Shown here: positions 37,820 through 46,849 of the stretch, piece after piece
Position numbering within the stretch: the stretch's first letter is position 1
How the letters are laid out: every line of letters starts with the position of its first letter
Origin: Phytophthora colocasiae
Lineage: Eukaryota; Oomycota; Peronosporomycetes; Peronosporales; Peronosporaceae
NCBI GenBank assembly: GCA_018806915.1
Contig: JAGKQI010000062.1
Coordinates: 124,001-188,000, forward strand
Reading direction: 5' to 3'
DNA: 64,000 nucleotides
Program-made: the position numbers and the translations under genes
The notes under the pieces: generated by a model
Told to the model about the DNA's origin: nothing
The model's input: only the letters and a program-made list of their open reading frames with translations
Database searches by the model: none

Positions 37820-38746
37820 TCACGAACGTGAAGCTTGTATTTGCGCATCCTGACCGAGTAAGCGTGTAACTCCTCCAGTGCTCATTCGATCAACCGCCGT
37901 TCCATTCGTGCCAGTAGCCGTCTTACCACAGTTTTCGTGCCCGACTTCTGTCGTCGCCGGCCTTGTATCCTGAGATCTCTGCTGTTTTGCTGCTTTATGT
38001 CGCTCCGACCTCTCTTGCTGCCGTATCTGTGCTCGCTCCCAACGCCGTTCGACTTCCGCATGGGCGATATCTCGTCGTCGCTGTCCAGCTTTCAACTGGA
38101 ACACCAATGCACGAGTGCTGTCTGTGATCTCCATCTCTTCGATGATCGGTTCTTCCATGGGCGTGGCTGGCGCGCCATCCCCAGTGAAAGACACCTTCGA
38201 CATCCGTGTACGTTCAACCCTGACAACCTCTTTAGTCTCTTCGTCAGTACTGTAGATACAGCTCGCTGTCTGATCACTGTCTGTTGCCGCTGTAATCTCC
38301 ATAGGCTCAGTTTCACTTGTCGTCGCCGTCAACAGTTCTTCAGCCGTCTCTGGAGCTTCCAAGTCTGTAGTCAAGGCTGGTGACACCTCTACTTGCGGCG
38401 TCGCCTCGCCATCCCCAGTCCTGAGTCCTCTGTCGTCTTCGAAGTGAACGCGTCGTCGCTTACGTCGTTCCTGTTCGTCGCTCTTCGCTGGGATATCCTC
38501 TACTGTGTCGATCGCTCTTTCCGTGCCGTCAGCTTCCAGGTTCCCATTCTTCTTACCCGTAACTGTGTTATCGACATCGTTTGATGCCGTACCGTCAACC
38601 CCTTCATTCTTACTGTCGGTCTCGGTCGTAAACACCACTTCTCTGTTTGTGTGCGTCTTCGGCCGATTCCTTCGTCTCTGTCTTCGTCTTTTCCGTCCAA
38701 CCGTCGGAGTCCCGTCCTCCGGCTGCCGTTTTCTAGACGCCACCAT
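37820..38746 (-). CDS. Gag-only element ORF2: basic, disordered protein
   Basis: A 308-residue frame from an ATG at 38746. The N-terminus is strongly basic (GRKRRRQRRRNRPK), the middle is acidic and threonine-rich, and the C-terminal part is a charged helix (VFQLKAGQRRRDIAHAEVERRWERAQIRQQERSERHKAAKQQR). It follows gag in the -1 frame, as ORF2 does in gypsy-1, and has a similar amino-acid character. No named domain was recognised. It is probably an element-encoded accessory or gag-extension protein. Confidence 0.55.
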   Translation of the reverse strand: MVASRKRQPEDGTPTVGRKRRRQRRRNRPKTHTNREVVFTTETDSKNEGVDGTASNDVDNTVTGKKNGNLEADGTERAIDTVEDIPAKSDEQERRKRRRVHFEDDRGLRTGDGEATPQVEVSPALTTDLEAPETAEELLTATTSETEPMEITAATDSDQTASCIYSTDEETKEVVRVERTRMSKVSFTGDGAPATPMEEPIIEEMEITDSTRALVFQLKAGQRRRDIAHAEVERRWERAQIRQQERSERHKAAKQQRSQDTRPATTEVGHENCGKTATGTNGTAVDRMSTGGVTRLLGQDAQIQASRS

Positions 38747-38862
38747 TGAATCCTGCTGTACAGTGCCTTCTGTCTTCTGTTCTAATACCAGCCACCCTCG
38801 TCTTGGTTCGTCCGTGCCTCTCGCTCCCCGTTCTTGCCGTGCGTGATGTTGGGCCGGGGCCC

Positions 38863-40428
38863 TTACATCGGCCCGTCGTTTCCCGAGTTGCTGTTCGCAT
38901 CCTGGTTTCCACCCTCACTGCTCTGAGTTACTACCGGGCTGCTCTCTTCCATCTGAACGTTGGTGCTGAGGAGTCTGTTGGCGAATGTCTGTTTCGTCGC
39001 TGCCGTGTTAGCTGCTGTACCCGTTGCTGTCGTCGCTGTCGCTTCTGGTACTAACCGGTATCCAGCAGGAATCACTATGTTCCACTGACTGCCTGCTTGA
39101 AGTGTAGCACCTCCAGCTGGGAGCACTAACCTTCCTTCAACGTCGTACCTCGGAGGAGGGCCACTTGCCAAACCCACATCATCGTAGCCAGACACGACAG
39201 ATCCCAAGTTTCCACCGCCCGAGAACTGCTGTGGTCTGAGTAATTCGGGAGTCGACATCGCTGGAGTAGCGTTGCTCGTCGTTGCTCGCTCGTCGTGCGC
39301 GCGTATGGCCGTCGCCAAGTCCACCCCGTAGCCTTCACCGTATTCGCCAACCTGGTCCACGGCGGAGTTCACTGCTTCGTTGAGCGTCGCTGGGCGATGC
39401 CCACGTACCAAGGTTGCACACCACGCGTTGCCCATGCCAGACAGGAACGAATCCACCAACCATTCTTCGTCGACGGGGTTACTTGACGCGATTTCTCGAA
39501 GCTTCTGTGCGTACTCGACCAAGGATTCACCTCGCTGCTGTCGTCGCTGACGGAGCCTCGCAACCACCTCCGGGTTCGAACGTTTGACCATATACCGGTC
39601 CCTCATCATCTTACTTAGATTGCCGAATGTCTGGTCTTCTCGCCGGCTAAACGCGTCCTCCACAGTGTCGTACCACATGAGCGCCTCACCCTCAAGACTT
39701 GCAACCATCTCGATGAAGACCTCATGCTCCCGCCAGTCTGTTCTCAGGATCGCTGTCTGACGCCGAAGCTCATTCTTAACTGCTTTCAACCACGCTTTCA
39801 CAGTGACTTTCGGTTCTCCTAGTCCCTTGAACTTTGGTAGTCTCAACTTCTTCTCTCGACTTGGTGGAGCCTGGTAAACCCACGTCGGTGCTGGTGGAAC
39901 TGCAAATACCTGTGGAGGAGCTTGTGCAGGGGGTGTCGGTGGCACTGGTGGTACCGCCGCTGCTAGTGCTTCGGGAACACCCACTCCTGCTCCGCCGTCT
40001 CCCATAGGCACTGGTGCTGCTTGTCCCAGTCCACCGTCGTCACCGCCGTCGTTACCTTGCCCTCCGTCGTCGTTACCACCGCCGTTACCATTGCCTCCAG
40101 GGTTGTCTGCTATCCCGGGTGCCGGTACGACTGGTGCTACTGGTGCTTGTTGTCCTCCTCCCGATCCCGGTATGTTGACCATCGAAGCGACGCCACTGTT
40201 TCCGCCGCTAACTCGAGGAGTATGACCCGCCGTTGCCCGTACGTTTGCTGTTTCCGGCATTGAACTTCCACTAATGCTGTGCAGGACCGCCTGTGGAACT
40301 TGTTTTCCCCCTCCTTGGGCTAATCCTGGGTCCGCTGCTACATGTGCCGCTTCCGCTACCGCGTCGTGAAACGAGGCTCGCCGTTCAGCCCGTTCATCTC
40401 TCGCAGCACTAGCCGATCGTCGAACCAT
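38863..40428 (-). CDS. Gag protein of the gag-only element
   Basis: A 521-residue protein from an ATG at 40428. A low-complexity G/N/P/V-rich N-terminus leads to a retrotransposon gag domain at about residues 195-380: KLRLPKFKGLGEPKVTVKAWLKAVKNEL, GEALMWYDTVEDAF, ARLRQRRQQRGESLVEYAQKLREI, LVDSFLSGMGN, and the closing VGEYGEGYG. The gypsy-1 gag domain ends with the matching CGEYGEGF. No zinc knuckle is present in this frame. It would form particles that need reverse transcriptase and integrase from another element. Confidence 0.82.
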   Translation of the reverse strand: MVRRSASAARDERAERRASFHDAVAEAAHVAADPGLAQGGGKQVPQAVLHSISGSSMPETANVRATAGHTPRVSGGNSGVASMVNIPGSGGGQQAPVAPVVPAPGIADNPGGNGNGGGNDDGGQGNDGGDDGGLGQAAPVPMGDGGAGVGVPEALAAAVPPVPPTPPAQAPPQVFAVPPAPTWVYQAPPSREKKLRLPKFKGLGEPKVTVKAWLKAVKNELRRQTAILRTDWREHEVFIEMVASLEGEALMWYDTVEDAFSRREDQTFGNLSKMMRDRYMVKRSNPEVVARLRQRRQQRGESLVEYAQKLREIASSNPVDEEWLVDSFLSGMGNAWCATLVRGHRPATLNEAVNSAVDQVGEYGEGYGVDLATAIRAHDERATTSNATPAMSTPELLRPQQFSGGGNLGSVVSGYDDVGLASGPPPRYDVEGRLVLPAGGATLQAGSQWNIVIPAGYRLVPEATATTATGTAANTAATKQTFANRLLSTNVQMEESSPVVTQSSEGGNQDANSNSGNDGPM

Positions 40429-40843
40429 ACTTTCCTTTAACTTTCAGTATCTGTGCCTTCCTTATCTGTGTCTTCCGTATCCGTGTCTGTAACTTCCTTG
40501 TTCGTGACTTCCGTATCCGTGTCCGTAACTTCCTGTAATACAAAACCCAGTCTCATGTTCAGTATCTGTATCTTACTAACCCCTCAGTAACAGTATCTGT
40601 GGCTCATGCTGTGTGGAATCTCTGTAGATGGCCTTCTTGCCCTGTGTCTGTAGTAGGCCCGTATTGCCTAACGTCTGTGCTTCCTTACTTCCGTACGCCT
40701 ACAGGATAGGCCAGTACACCTAGTGCCAGTATTGCACCACTCCCAGTACAGAGTGTCCTGCCATGGTCCTTGCCCACTGTGACTAGGCTCGCAAAGTCCA
40801 CCTTATTGCAAACTTGCCCAGAAAGCCACTGTAATGACCACCA
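40429..40843 (-). other. 5' leader of the gag-only element
   Basis: About 415 bp between gag and the 5' LTR. The part next to gag has imperfect repeats of CTTCCGTATCCGTGTC-type units (about 40,450-40,530). At the LTR edge the minus strand reads TGGTGGTCATTACAG. Its first ten bases are the same as at the corresponding place in gypsy-1, so this is a likely shared primer binding site. Confidence 0.6.
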
Positions 40844-41142
40844 TGTCGGCTACTTCTCTTAAACGCCGCTGTAATCCAACTAGAGGGAGCGTGTGGGTCA
40901 CACGAGCAGGAGCTAGAAGTCGTCTGTCGCCAGTAAAACTAGGTGGACCAACCGGTTGCTGAAATCCAGCAGAGACAGCTTAGGGAGGGGACATTAGCAG
41001 CAACTACCAACCTCGGGTAGGTTGACAGTCTGTCCTCACGCTTGCCCGAACATGTAACATGCAAATATACGTAAACTGAGACTCTCATGATACGTCTTCA
41101 CCTTCCACGTTCCAGACTCAGTTCATACGGCCAAGACGCCAT
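40844..41142 (-). repeat. 5' LTR of the gag-only element, first segment
   Basis: 299 bp matching 35,887-36,185 (one A/G difference noticed). It is interrupted after GACGCCAT by the tyrosine-recombinase element and continues at 46,850. Confidence 0.88.
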
Positions 41143-41290
41143 TGGTAAGCATCCGGAGGATGCTTCGTTTTCCGGATCAATCGATAGGAGTTTCACGTAT
41201 AGCTAGGATCAGAACCCAAGACGACAGTAACGGACAGGACGCCGAGAGTCTGTAGGAGGCTCACTTTCCAGTTTTCTGCCTGCCGATAAC
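41143..41290 (+). repeat. A1 terminal repeat of the YR element
   Basis: 148 bp beginning TGGTAAGCATCCGG and ending CCTGCCGATAAC. It is repeated as A2 at 46,617-46,764, identical as far as I can read. It contains GCATCCGGAGGATGC, a perfect short palindrome that could be a recombinase recognition site. Confidence 0.9.
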
Positions 41291-41327
41291 GAGCCCAAGA
41301 GCCTCAAACCCCGTTGTTTCTCAGCCC

Positions 41328-43169
41328 ATGCCCACTCTAACCGCGGGAGATATTGCCTTCGTAGGCCCTACGCACGTGCCTTCACTCGAAAACTTCACGT
41401 ATGTGCGCGTTACGAAGGTTCATGGGACATCGGCTACTGTAAGACGCACTGGGCCAGACAGCACCGAGGAGAGCCCAGAGTTTGATGTCAAGGTCTCCTC
41501 CTTACGCCATCGCATCGTTAGTGACGATGAAACCGAGCACTGGCCGGGATCCTACGTAGGCCACCCGATTGCATTTGTCCAGACAAACGGAGAAGCGAGT
41601 GATCAATGGGCTTACGGATTGGTTACCGGCTACAGCATGGACGCTAAATTAGCCCAACTACATGTACGATGCGGCATCTCGTCTCTCAGGGTTGGTCTAA
41701 CGACCCCTCCTACAATAATCGCTGTTGATCGGCTCAACTATGCTCTACAAACCGGCGCTTCCCTCAACGTGATGGCCTTAAACGCACTCGAGCTACTGGA
41801 TCGCCAAAATGAGGTGATTGTGGCATGTGGGAAAAGCAGATCCGGTCTTCCAGTAAGCGTGACGACGACGATGTTAAGCGTACCGTTCAACCCTGAGGAG
41901 ATTGTTTCCCTCATCAAACCCGACACACTAGAAATTGTATCAGTCCGCCGCCAGCACATTGTCGACTGCGAGCTCGACGGACGCAGTGGTAACCATTCTG
42001 ACGTTTTTACAGATACTCAGGCCACCTCGGATGCAGCGCAGTTAGGATCTTTACCTGACATGACTAACAATACTAACCTCGCTTTTAGTGATTCAGATGA
42101 CGAAGGTAAAACCGAGGACCAAGTTTTACAGCGAGACGACATCAACAGTGTCCGCTTCCAGAACCGATCGCTCCACAAGCGGTACCGCCCAAGTCCACCA
42201 GAAGAACACGACGATCTTATCCTGGACCAGGTCGACATCCCTGTGCTGCAGACAACTGGTGACGCTCAAGCCTCAGCGTTCCGCCCTTCGGCTATGGAGA
42301 AGTTCGTTCACGACGCAGTTGTCCACCCCTCACTACTCGGTAAGAACCCGCAATTTGTTATTGAATCTGCGCAACAAGGACCCCGGACCAAGTTTTTAGC
42401 GACTCTTCCAGTGCTACGACTCGCATATGATCTCAGCTTTGGCATCAGAGGCTTGTCAGTGATGCATTTCCGGCGCTTCATTCAGGAGCTTGAGCCACAC
42501 TCGTCAATGACGGGCATTAACATGACGAACTTCGGACGATCGATTGCACTTCAGCCGGCTTCACCTCCTTCCTGTCTCCGCGACATTGTCGACGCCTTCG
42601 AGACGCTGCTCCTCTTTGCCCAAGGATTCTACAACAACACTGTCTATGACTTCATCAAGACTGGTGCGGCGTTCATGGCTAGAATGTCAGTGCTCTCACT
42701 ACCCGACGTGGCCGCGTGCAATATGCTGGTCCACTGGATAAACTCCAAACTCGGGAAGTTCCGCAGTGAGATCATTGCATCAAACCTCCAGACAGCAGTG
42801 CAAGTTGGACTCGAGTTCACCAGAAAGGACGACCATCTGATGGAACTATACGAAGCCCTTCAACAGAAGCAGAGAACAGCTCAGGTATTACCGAAACAAC
42901 CACGAGGAACAACGACGAACCGACCAAACCCCGTTCGCACAGCAAAACAGTCCACTGTACCTCGCGAGCTGCTCGACATGTTGCCTAAACAAGGCCACAA
43001 GACACTGTGTATGCGCTACTTGTCGAAGAAAGGGTGCACGGGACCAACTCAGGGTCACTGCTTCGACCCTAGTCGAGCGCACTTCAAGCCACTCGCACTT
43101 CCTGCCGATGCTAAGGCCTACATCGACAAAAACTTCGGTGGACTAGCGTCGGAATTTGCCGATCTGTGA
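41328..43169 (+). CDS. YR element ORF1, gag-like protein with CCCH finger
   Basis: A 613-residue protein from an ATG at 41328. The first 150 residues look like a small beta-rich domain (AGDIAFVGPTHVPSLENFTYVRVTKV). A disordered acidic middle is followed by a helical domain (residues about 340-500, FVHDAVVHPSLLG ... LMELYEALQQKQRT). Near the C-terminus LCMRYLSKKGCTGPTQGHCFDPSRAHF has C-x8-C-x7-C-x6-H spacing, a CCCH-type finger often found in YR-element gag proteins. The stop is a single TGA. The same frame then stays open through ORF2. Confidence 0.75.
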   Translation: MPTLTAGDIAFVGPTHVPSLENFTYVRVTKVHGTSATVRRTGPDSTEESPEFDVKVSSLRHRIVSDDETEHWPGSYVGHPIAFVQTNGEASDQWAYGLVTGYSMDAKLAQLHVRCGISSLRVGLTTPPTIIAVDRLNYALQTGASLNVMALNALELLDRQNEVIVACGKSRSGLPVSVTTTMLSVPFNPEEIVSLIKPDTLEIVSVRRQHIVDCELDGRSGNHSDVFTDTQATSDAAQLGSLPDMTNNTNLAFSDSDDEGKTEDQVLQRDDINSVRFQNRSLHKRYRPSPPEEHDDLILDQVDIPVLQTTGDAQASAFRPSAMEKFVHDAVVHPSLLGKNPQFVIESAQQGPRTKFLATLPVLRLAYDLSFGIRGLSVMHFRRFIQELEPHSSMTGINMTNFGRSIALQPASPPSCLRDIVDAFETLLLFAQGFYNNTVYDFIKTGAAFMARMSVLSLPDVAACNMLVHWINSKLGKFRSEIIASNLQTAVQVGLEFTRKDDHLMELYEALQQKQRTAQVLPKQPRGTTTNRPNPVRTAKQSTVPRELLDMLPKQGHKTLCMRYLSKKGCTGPTQGHCFDPSRAHFKPLALPADAKAYIDKNFGGLASEFADL

Positions 43170-45602
43170 CGCCAACCTGCTGCCCCAGATCCGGTATGTC
43201 ACGGACAGATAGCCCAGTCATCGCTACATGTCGGTTGTGGGCAGTCTCAGTTCTCAGCAGCGGGAGTACATGCTTCCGGGACCGATCTCCACAACGTGAG
43301 AGTACAGGCTCTTGCGTCTCAGACTTCAGGAGTACAGACTCTTGAAAATACAACTCAGACTGTCCAGTTATCAATATCAGAAGATGCGTTATTCCTCCAG
43401 CGAGGGACGGATGCACTTGACAGTTCCGAAACAGATCAATACAACGTGAGAGTACAGGCTCTTGCGTCTCAGACTTCAGGAGTACAGGCTCTTGAAAATG
43501 CAATTCAGACTATCCAGCCATCACTATCAGAAGATGAGTTATTCATCCAGCGAGGGAAGAGTGCACTCGACAGTTTTCATCGAACCCAGACGGCCATCAG
43601 GCAAGCCTCGGCAGAAGAGCGAGATAAGGCCTTTCGCCAATTCGCCGAAAGGTATGGCGTGCAGTTACCGAACACAAACGCTGTGCAACATGGAGAACTT
43701 GACAAAAAGCGTATCAGTGCAGTGTCCAGCGTAGCACGACGCTCTGGTTTAGAACTGGCTCAGTTTGTAAGAGTTTATCGGCATCAGACACCATCAGATC
43801 CCAGGCCGAACAAGGATTTGTTCGAACTGACCGTCTCCACGAAACCGGAGATCAATCAGCTCACAACCCAGTGGAATTCAATAGTTCGGCATGGTGTCGT
43901 ACCCGCGTGGAAACCAAACAGACCAGCCAGACAGCTCTCGCGACCTTCTAACCATAAAATTCCGGCCGCCCATTACCAGCAAGTACGAGACCACATCTTC
44001 AAAGGCGAACAAGAAGGACGCTATCTCGTCGTGGAAGCCGAGCTACTGAATCAGTGGCCTGAAATCTACATCAGCCCGGTTGGAGTCACAGAAAAATCAC
44101 AGTCACTGGCAACGATCCGGGTCATCAATGACTACTCTTACCCACCCGATGCGTCTGTCAACGACTTTACGGATCGAAGTACATTTCCGGAGATCTCATA
44201 CAACCCCCCTCGCGATATTGCTCGTCGAATTTGTGAGCTACGAACCAGATTTCCCGGTCATGTGATTTTGATAATGCTTGGCGATGTCTCGGGCGCATTT
44301 CGACACATTCCGGTAGCAGCAGAACACGTTCACATGTTCGGATTTCGGTTTGACGGGTACATCGTGATCGACTTAGCCTGCGGATTTGGCTGGTGCGGAT
44401 CTCCAGCGTTTTACGCGGTCGCCGGGTCACTGATCAATTATTTGTACCAGCAGCAACGGCCACATCGATTTCTGTCACCGCTCGATTCGACCTGCTTCGT
44501 GGGGAACTACTGGTGCGACGACCACACGTGCCTCGAAGTTAACACAGGAACCCGGTGTGAGGAAGCCAACTGGGCACTGCGGAAGGCAATGGCGACAGTG
44601 CTGGGACCCACAGCAGTAAACGAGAAGAAATTCACAGGATGGTCTACCGAGCTCAAGGCTCTCGGTTTGATGTGGAATACGGTGTCTGGAACGGTGGCGG
44701 TTCCCGATGATAAAATTGCCAAAGCACGACTACGCATTCAAGAACTCCTCCACGCCGACAAATCCACGCGCTCAACAATCAACAAATTATTAGGAAGTCT
44801 CCGCTACATTTCAACCTGCTTTCCGCCGGCCCGGGCATTCTATCAAAATCTCCAAGTGTTCGTGACAACATTTCCACGTCATCAGGTTCGTCACCAATTA
44901 CCCAAAGACGTTCGCGAAGATTTGAGATGGTATCTAGCCGTGCTTACCCAGGGGAAGAAATTCAACTCCATTCCAGTGGAACATTTCGCAAAGCTACTGC
45001 CACCGTCACGCCACGTCTTCATGGACGCTTCAGATACTGGTGTGTGCGTATTGGAACCACAGCTCAAGCAGTACATCCGCGTGCAATTCAGCGAAGCGGT
45101 ACGACAAACATTTGCCGTCACGAAAACACACAACTCGATCAATGTCCGCGAACTGATGGGGCCTGCCCTCGCAGCACTCCATTGGGGTCCAAGGTGGACA
45201 TCAACAGGGCGTGACAAAACCCACGTCCGAATGTGGATCGACAATACCAGTGCAGTCGCTTGGCTTGAAAAACGTGCAAGTCAACATCCAATAGCACGAG
45301 CTTACAACAGGCTCATTTCCCTGGCAGAATTCCAACACTCATTCTCATGTTCAGCAGCACACATACCAGGGGACAACAATACGATGGCGGACGCTGGGTC
45401 CAGGGCTTGGAGCGCAAATCATTCATTATACCCTCTGTGGACTAACTTATCCAATTCGTGGACACAGATACAGATTCTTCCGCCGTTCGACGATCTCTTG
45501 AGTCTTTGGGAGACGTGCTCCGCGGACATGCTCTCGCAGGTTCAACTTCCGGGAAGTACTCAACACACTGGCACCAGTGGTGCACATTCTCACACCAATT
45601 AG
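43170..45602 (+). CDS. YR element ORF2: reverse transcriptase and RNase H
   Basis: The frame is open immediately after the ORF1 TGA (43,167-43,169) and has no usable ATG near its start, so translation by stop readthrough is likely. The RT domain shows TIRVINDYSYPPDASVNDF, MLGDVSGAFRHIPV, ACGFGWCGSPAFY and the catalytic WCDDHTCLEV box. The connection and RNase H region follows with LLGSLRYISTCFPPAR, VFMDASDTGVCVLEP, INVRELMGPALAALHWG, RMWIDNTSAVAWLEKR and IPGDNNTMADAGSR. The D, E, D and D residues of RNase H are all present. It overlaps the recombinase ORF by 145 nt. Confidence 0.88.
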   Translation, partial: RQPAAPDPVCHGQIAQSSLHVGCGQSQFSAAGVHASGTDLHNVRVQALASQTSGVQTLENTTQTVQLSISEDALFLQRGTDALDSSETDQYNVRVQALASQTSGVQALENAIQTIQPSLSEDELFIQRGKSALDSFHRTQTAIRQASAEERDKAFRQFAERYGVQLPNTNAVQHGELDKKRISAVSSVARRSGLELAQFVRVYRHQTPSDPRPNKDLFELTVSTKPEINQLTTQWNSIVRHGVVPAWKPNRPARQLSRPSNHKIPAAHYQQVRDHIFKGEQEGRYLVVEAELLNQWPEIYISPVGVTEKSQSLATIRVINDYSYPPDASVNDFTDRSTFPEISYNPPRDIARRICELRTRFPGHVILIMLGDVSGAFRHIPVAAEHVHMFGFRFDGYIVIDLACGFGWCGSPAFYAVAGSLINYLYQQQRPHRFLSPLDSTCFVGNYWCDDHTCLEVNTGTRCEEANWALRKAMATVLGPTAVNEKKFTGWSTELKALGLMWNTVSGTVAVPDDKIAKARLRIQELLHADKSTRSTINKLLGSLRYISTCFPPARAFYQNLQVFVTTFPRHQVRHQLPKDVREDLRWYLAVLTQGKKFNSIPVEHFAKLLPPSRHVFMDASDTGVCVLEPQLKQYIRVQFSEAVRQTFAVTKTHNSINVRELMGPALAALHWGPRWTSTGRDKTHVRMWIDNTSAVAWLEKRASQHPIARAYNRLISLAEFQHSFSCSAAHIPGDNNTMADAGSRAWSANHSLYPLWTNLSNSWTQIQILPPFDDLLSLWETCSADMLSQVQLPGSTQHTGTSGAHSHTN
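43291..43590 (+). repeat. In-frame 150-bp tandem duplication in ORF2
   Basis: The segment starting ACAACGTGAGAGTACAGG at 43,291 recurs exactly 150 bp later at 43,441. The match then decays gradually until about 43,590. It encodes two 50-residue repeats (RVQALASQTSGVQ.LEN..QT.Q.S.SED.LF.QRG..ALDS) at the N-terminal edge of ORF2. Confidence 0.85.
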
Positions 45603-46504
45603 GTTGGTCACCATGGATTACGGAACCAGGTCGCACGGCGAACAAGAAGCTGGGGTGCTTTGCTGTATACTGTTGGAAGTATGGATGGAACAAGGCTCGG
45701 CAAGGAAATACGTTTGGGACCATCAAACTCAAGCTGGCCAGCATCCGGTGGTACCACAAGAGCTACATTGGAATCGACCTCACGGCATCACCCGACTTCA
45801 CGGTACTTCTGCAAGGTATTAAGCGCCTATCACCGCCAGTTCACAAGCTCCAACCAATTACACCAGCTTTCCTGCGACTACTGTATCATCGACTGGATCT
45901 TCAGCAGCCTCAGCATCGCCTTCTGTGGGGCAGTGTATTGGTAGGATTCTTCTTCCTTCTTCGGAGATCAGAGTATCTTCGGATCGGACAGGCCAGACAC
46001 TTCTACTGCCTCAAACACCAGAACGTATTTTTCTCGGACGCGGAAGGGAAACCAACACCAGAATCAAAAGCAACATCGGTCACAATCGGTCTTGAGGGAG
46101 CCAAGAACGACCAATTTGGGCGTGGTGCATGGCGCACAATGCATTCCTCAGGTGATCCAGTTATATGTCCAGTCATCGCGGTCAAACACCTCAACATTGC
46201 CAGGCGGAAGGCTGCGTACAAAGGCAGATACCTCTGCGGCAACCTAACAGCAGCAACGATGGCCAAGGCATTCAAGGCCACAGCAAAGAGTATCGGCGTA
46301 CCAGAAGCCAACTACTCAACACACTCTGTCCGGATTGGTGGAGCGACAGCCCTTCTGAGCGGCCAAGCGAGCAGTACCGCTATCAAGCTCCTGGGTCGCT
46401 GGCTATCGAACTGTTTTGAGCAGTATCCAACGCAATCAGCCATCTCAACCTCGACACTCTCGCGACGGATGGTAGGCGCTCACACGGGACAGACTCATTC
46501 GTGA
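45458..46504 (+). CDS. YR element tyrosine recombinase
   Basis: A 348-codon frame in the -1 phase relative to ORF2, beginning inside ORF2 without an ATG. The N-terminal SAM-like domain (GSTSGKYSTHWHQWCTFSHQLG) precedes the catalytic domain. Catalytic residues can be placed: arginine in FLLRRSEYLRIG, the HxxR box in YSTHSVRIGGATALL, and the final tyrosine after GRWLSNCFEQYP. This R-H-R-Y set is complete, so the enzyme could be active. It would join the circular cDNA to the target without duplicating target DNA, in agreement with the clean junctions. Confidence 0.88.
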   Translation: MDTDTDSSAVRRSLESLGDVLRGHALAGSTSGKYSTHWHQWCTFSHQLGWSPWITEPGRTANKKLGCFAVYCWKYGWNKARQGNTFGTIKLKLASIRWYHKSYIGIDLTASPDFTVLLQGIKRLSPPVHKLQPITPAFLRLLYHRLDLQQPQHRLLWGSVLVGFFFLLRRSEYLRIGQARHFYCLKHQNVFFSDAEGKPTPESKATSVTIGLEGAKNDQFGRGAWRTMHSSGDPVICPVIAVKHLNIARRKAAYKGRYLCGNLTAATMAKAFKATAKSIGVPEANYSTHSVRIGGATALLSGQASSTAIKLLGRWLSNCFEQYPTQSAISTSTLSRRMVGAHTGQTHS

Positions 46505-46532
46505 GGACTCGAGAGCACATTACTTTTGGGGG

Positions 46533-46616
46533 CCGCTCACCACGCCCTTACTCAAGGCTGGTCGAGGACAATGAAGTCCATTTGCCCCCAAACTGACTGA
46601 GTTGTATCCTTGGAAA
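46533..46616 (+). repeat. B1 repeat of the YR element
   Basis: 84 bp from CCGCTCACCACGCCC to CCTTGGAAA. It matches B2 (46,765-46,849) except for one inserted C and a two-base difference (AAACTGACTG versus AAAGCGACTG). Confidence 0.85.
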
Positions 46617-46764
46617 TGGTAAGCATCCGGAGGATGCTTCGTTTTCCGGATCAATCGATAGGAGTTTCACGTATAGCTAGGATCAGAACCCAAGACGACA
46701 GTAACGGACAGGACGCCGAGAGTCTGTAGGAGGCTCACTTTCCAGTTTTCTGCCTGCCGATAAC
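46617..46764 (+). repeat. A2 repeat of the YR element
   Basis: 148-bp second copy of A1, placed between B1 and B2. The B1-A2 junction (GGAAATGGTAAG) represents the closed-circle junction of the integration intermediate. Confidence 0.9.
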
Positions 46765-46849
46765 CCGCCTCACCACGCCCTTACTCAAGGCTGGTCGAGG
46801 ACAATGAAGTCCATTTGCCCCCAAAGCGACTGAGTTGTATCCTTGGAAA
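46765..46849 (+). repeat. B2 terminal repeat of the YR element
   Basis: 85-bp right terminus, ending GGAAA directly against the host LTR sequence CAGTAGGC. Confidence 0.85.

Larger units (their letters stand above)
41143..46849 (+). mobile_element. Tyrosine-recombinase retrotransposon (DIRS order, Ngaro/PAT-like) with split direct repeats
   Basis: A 5.7 kb element with no LTRs and no target duplication: the host LTR reads straight across GACGCCAT / CAGTAGGC when the element is removed. Its ends form the split-direct-repeat pattern A1 - genes - B1 - A2 - B2. A1 is 41,143-41,290, B1 46,533-46,616, A2 46,617-46,764 and B2 46,765-46,849. It encodes a gag-like protein, a reverse transcriptase with RNase H, and a tyrosine recombinase. 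I see no methyltransferase domain. This architecture is that of Ngaro/PAT-type YR elements, which integrate through a circular intermediate. Confidence 0.9.
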
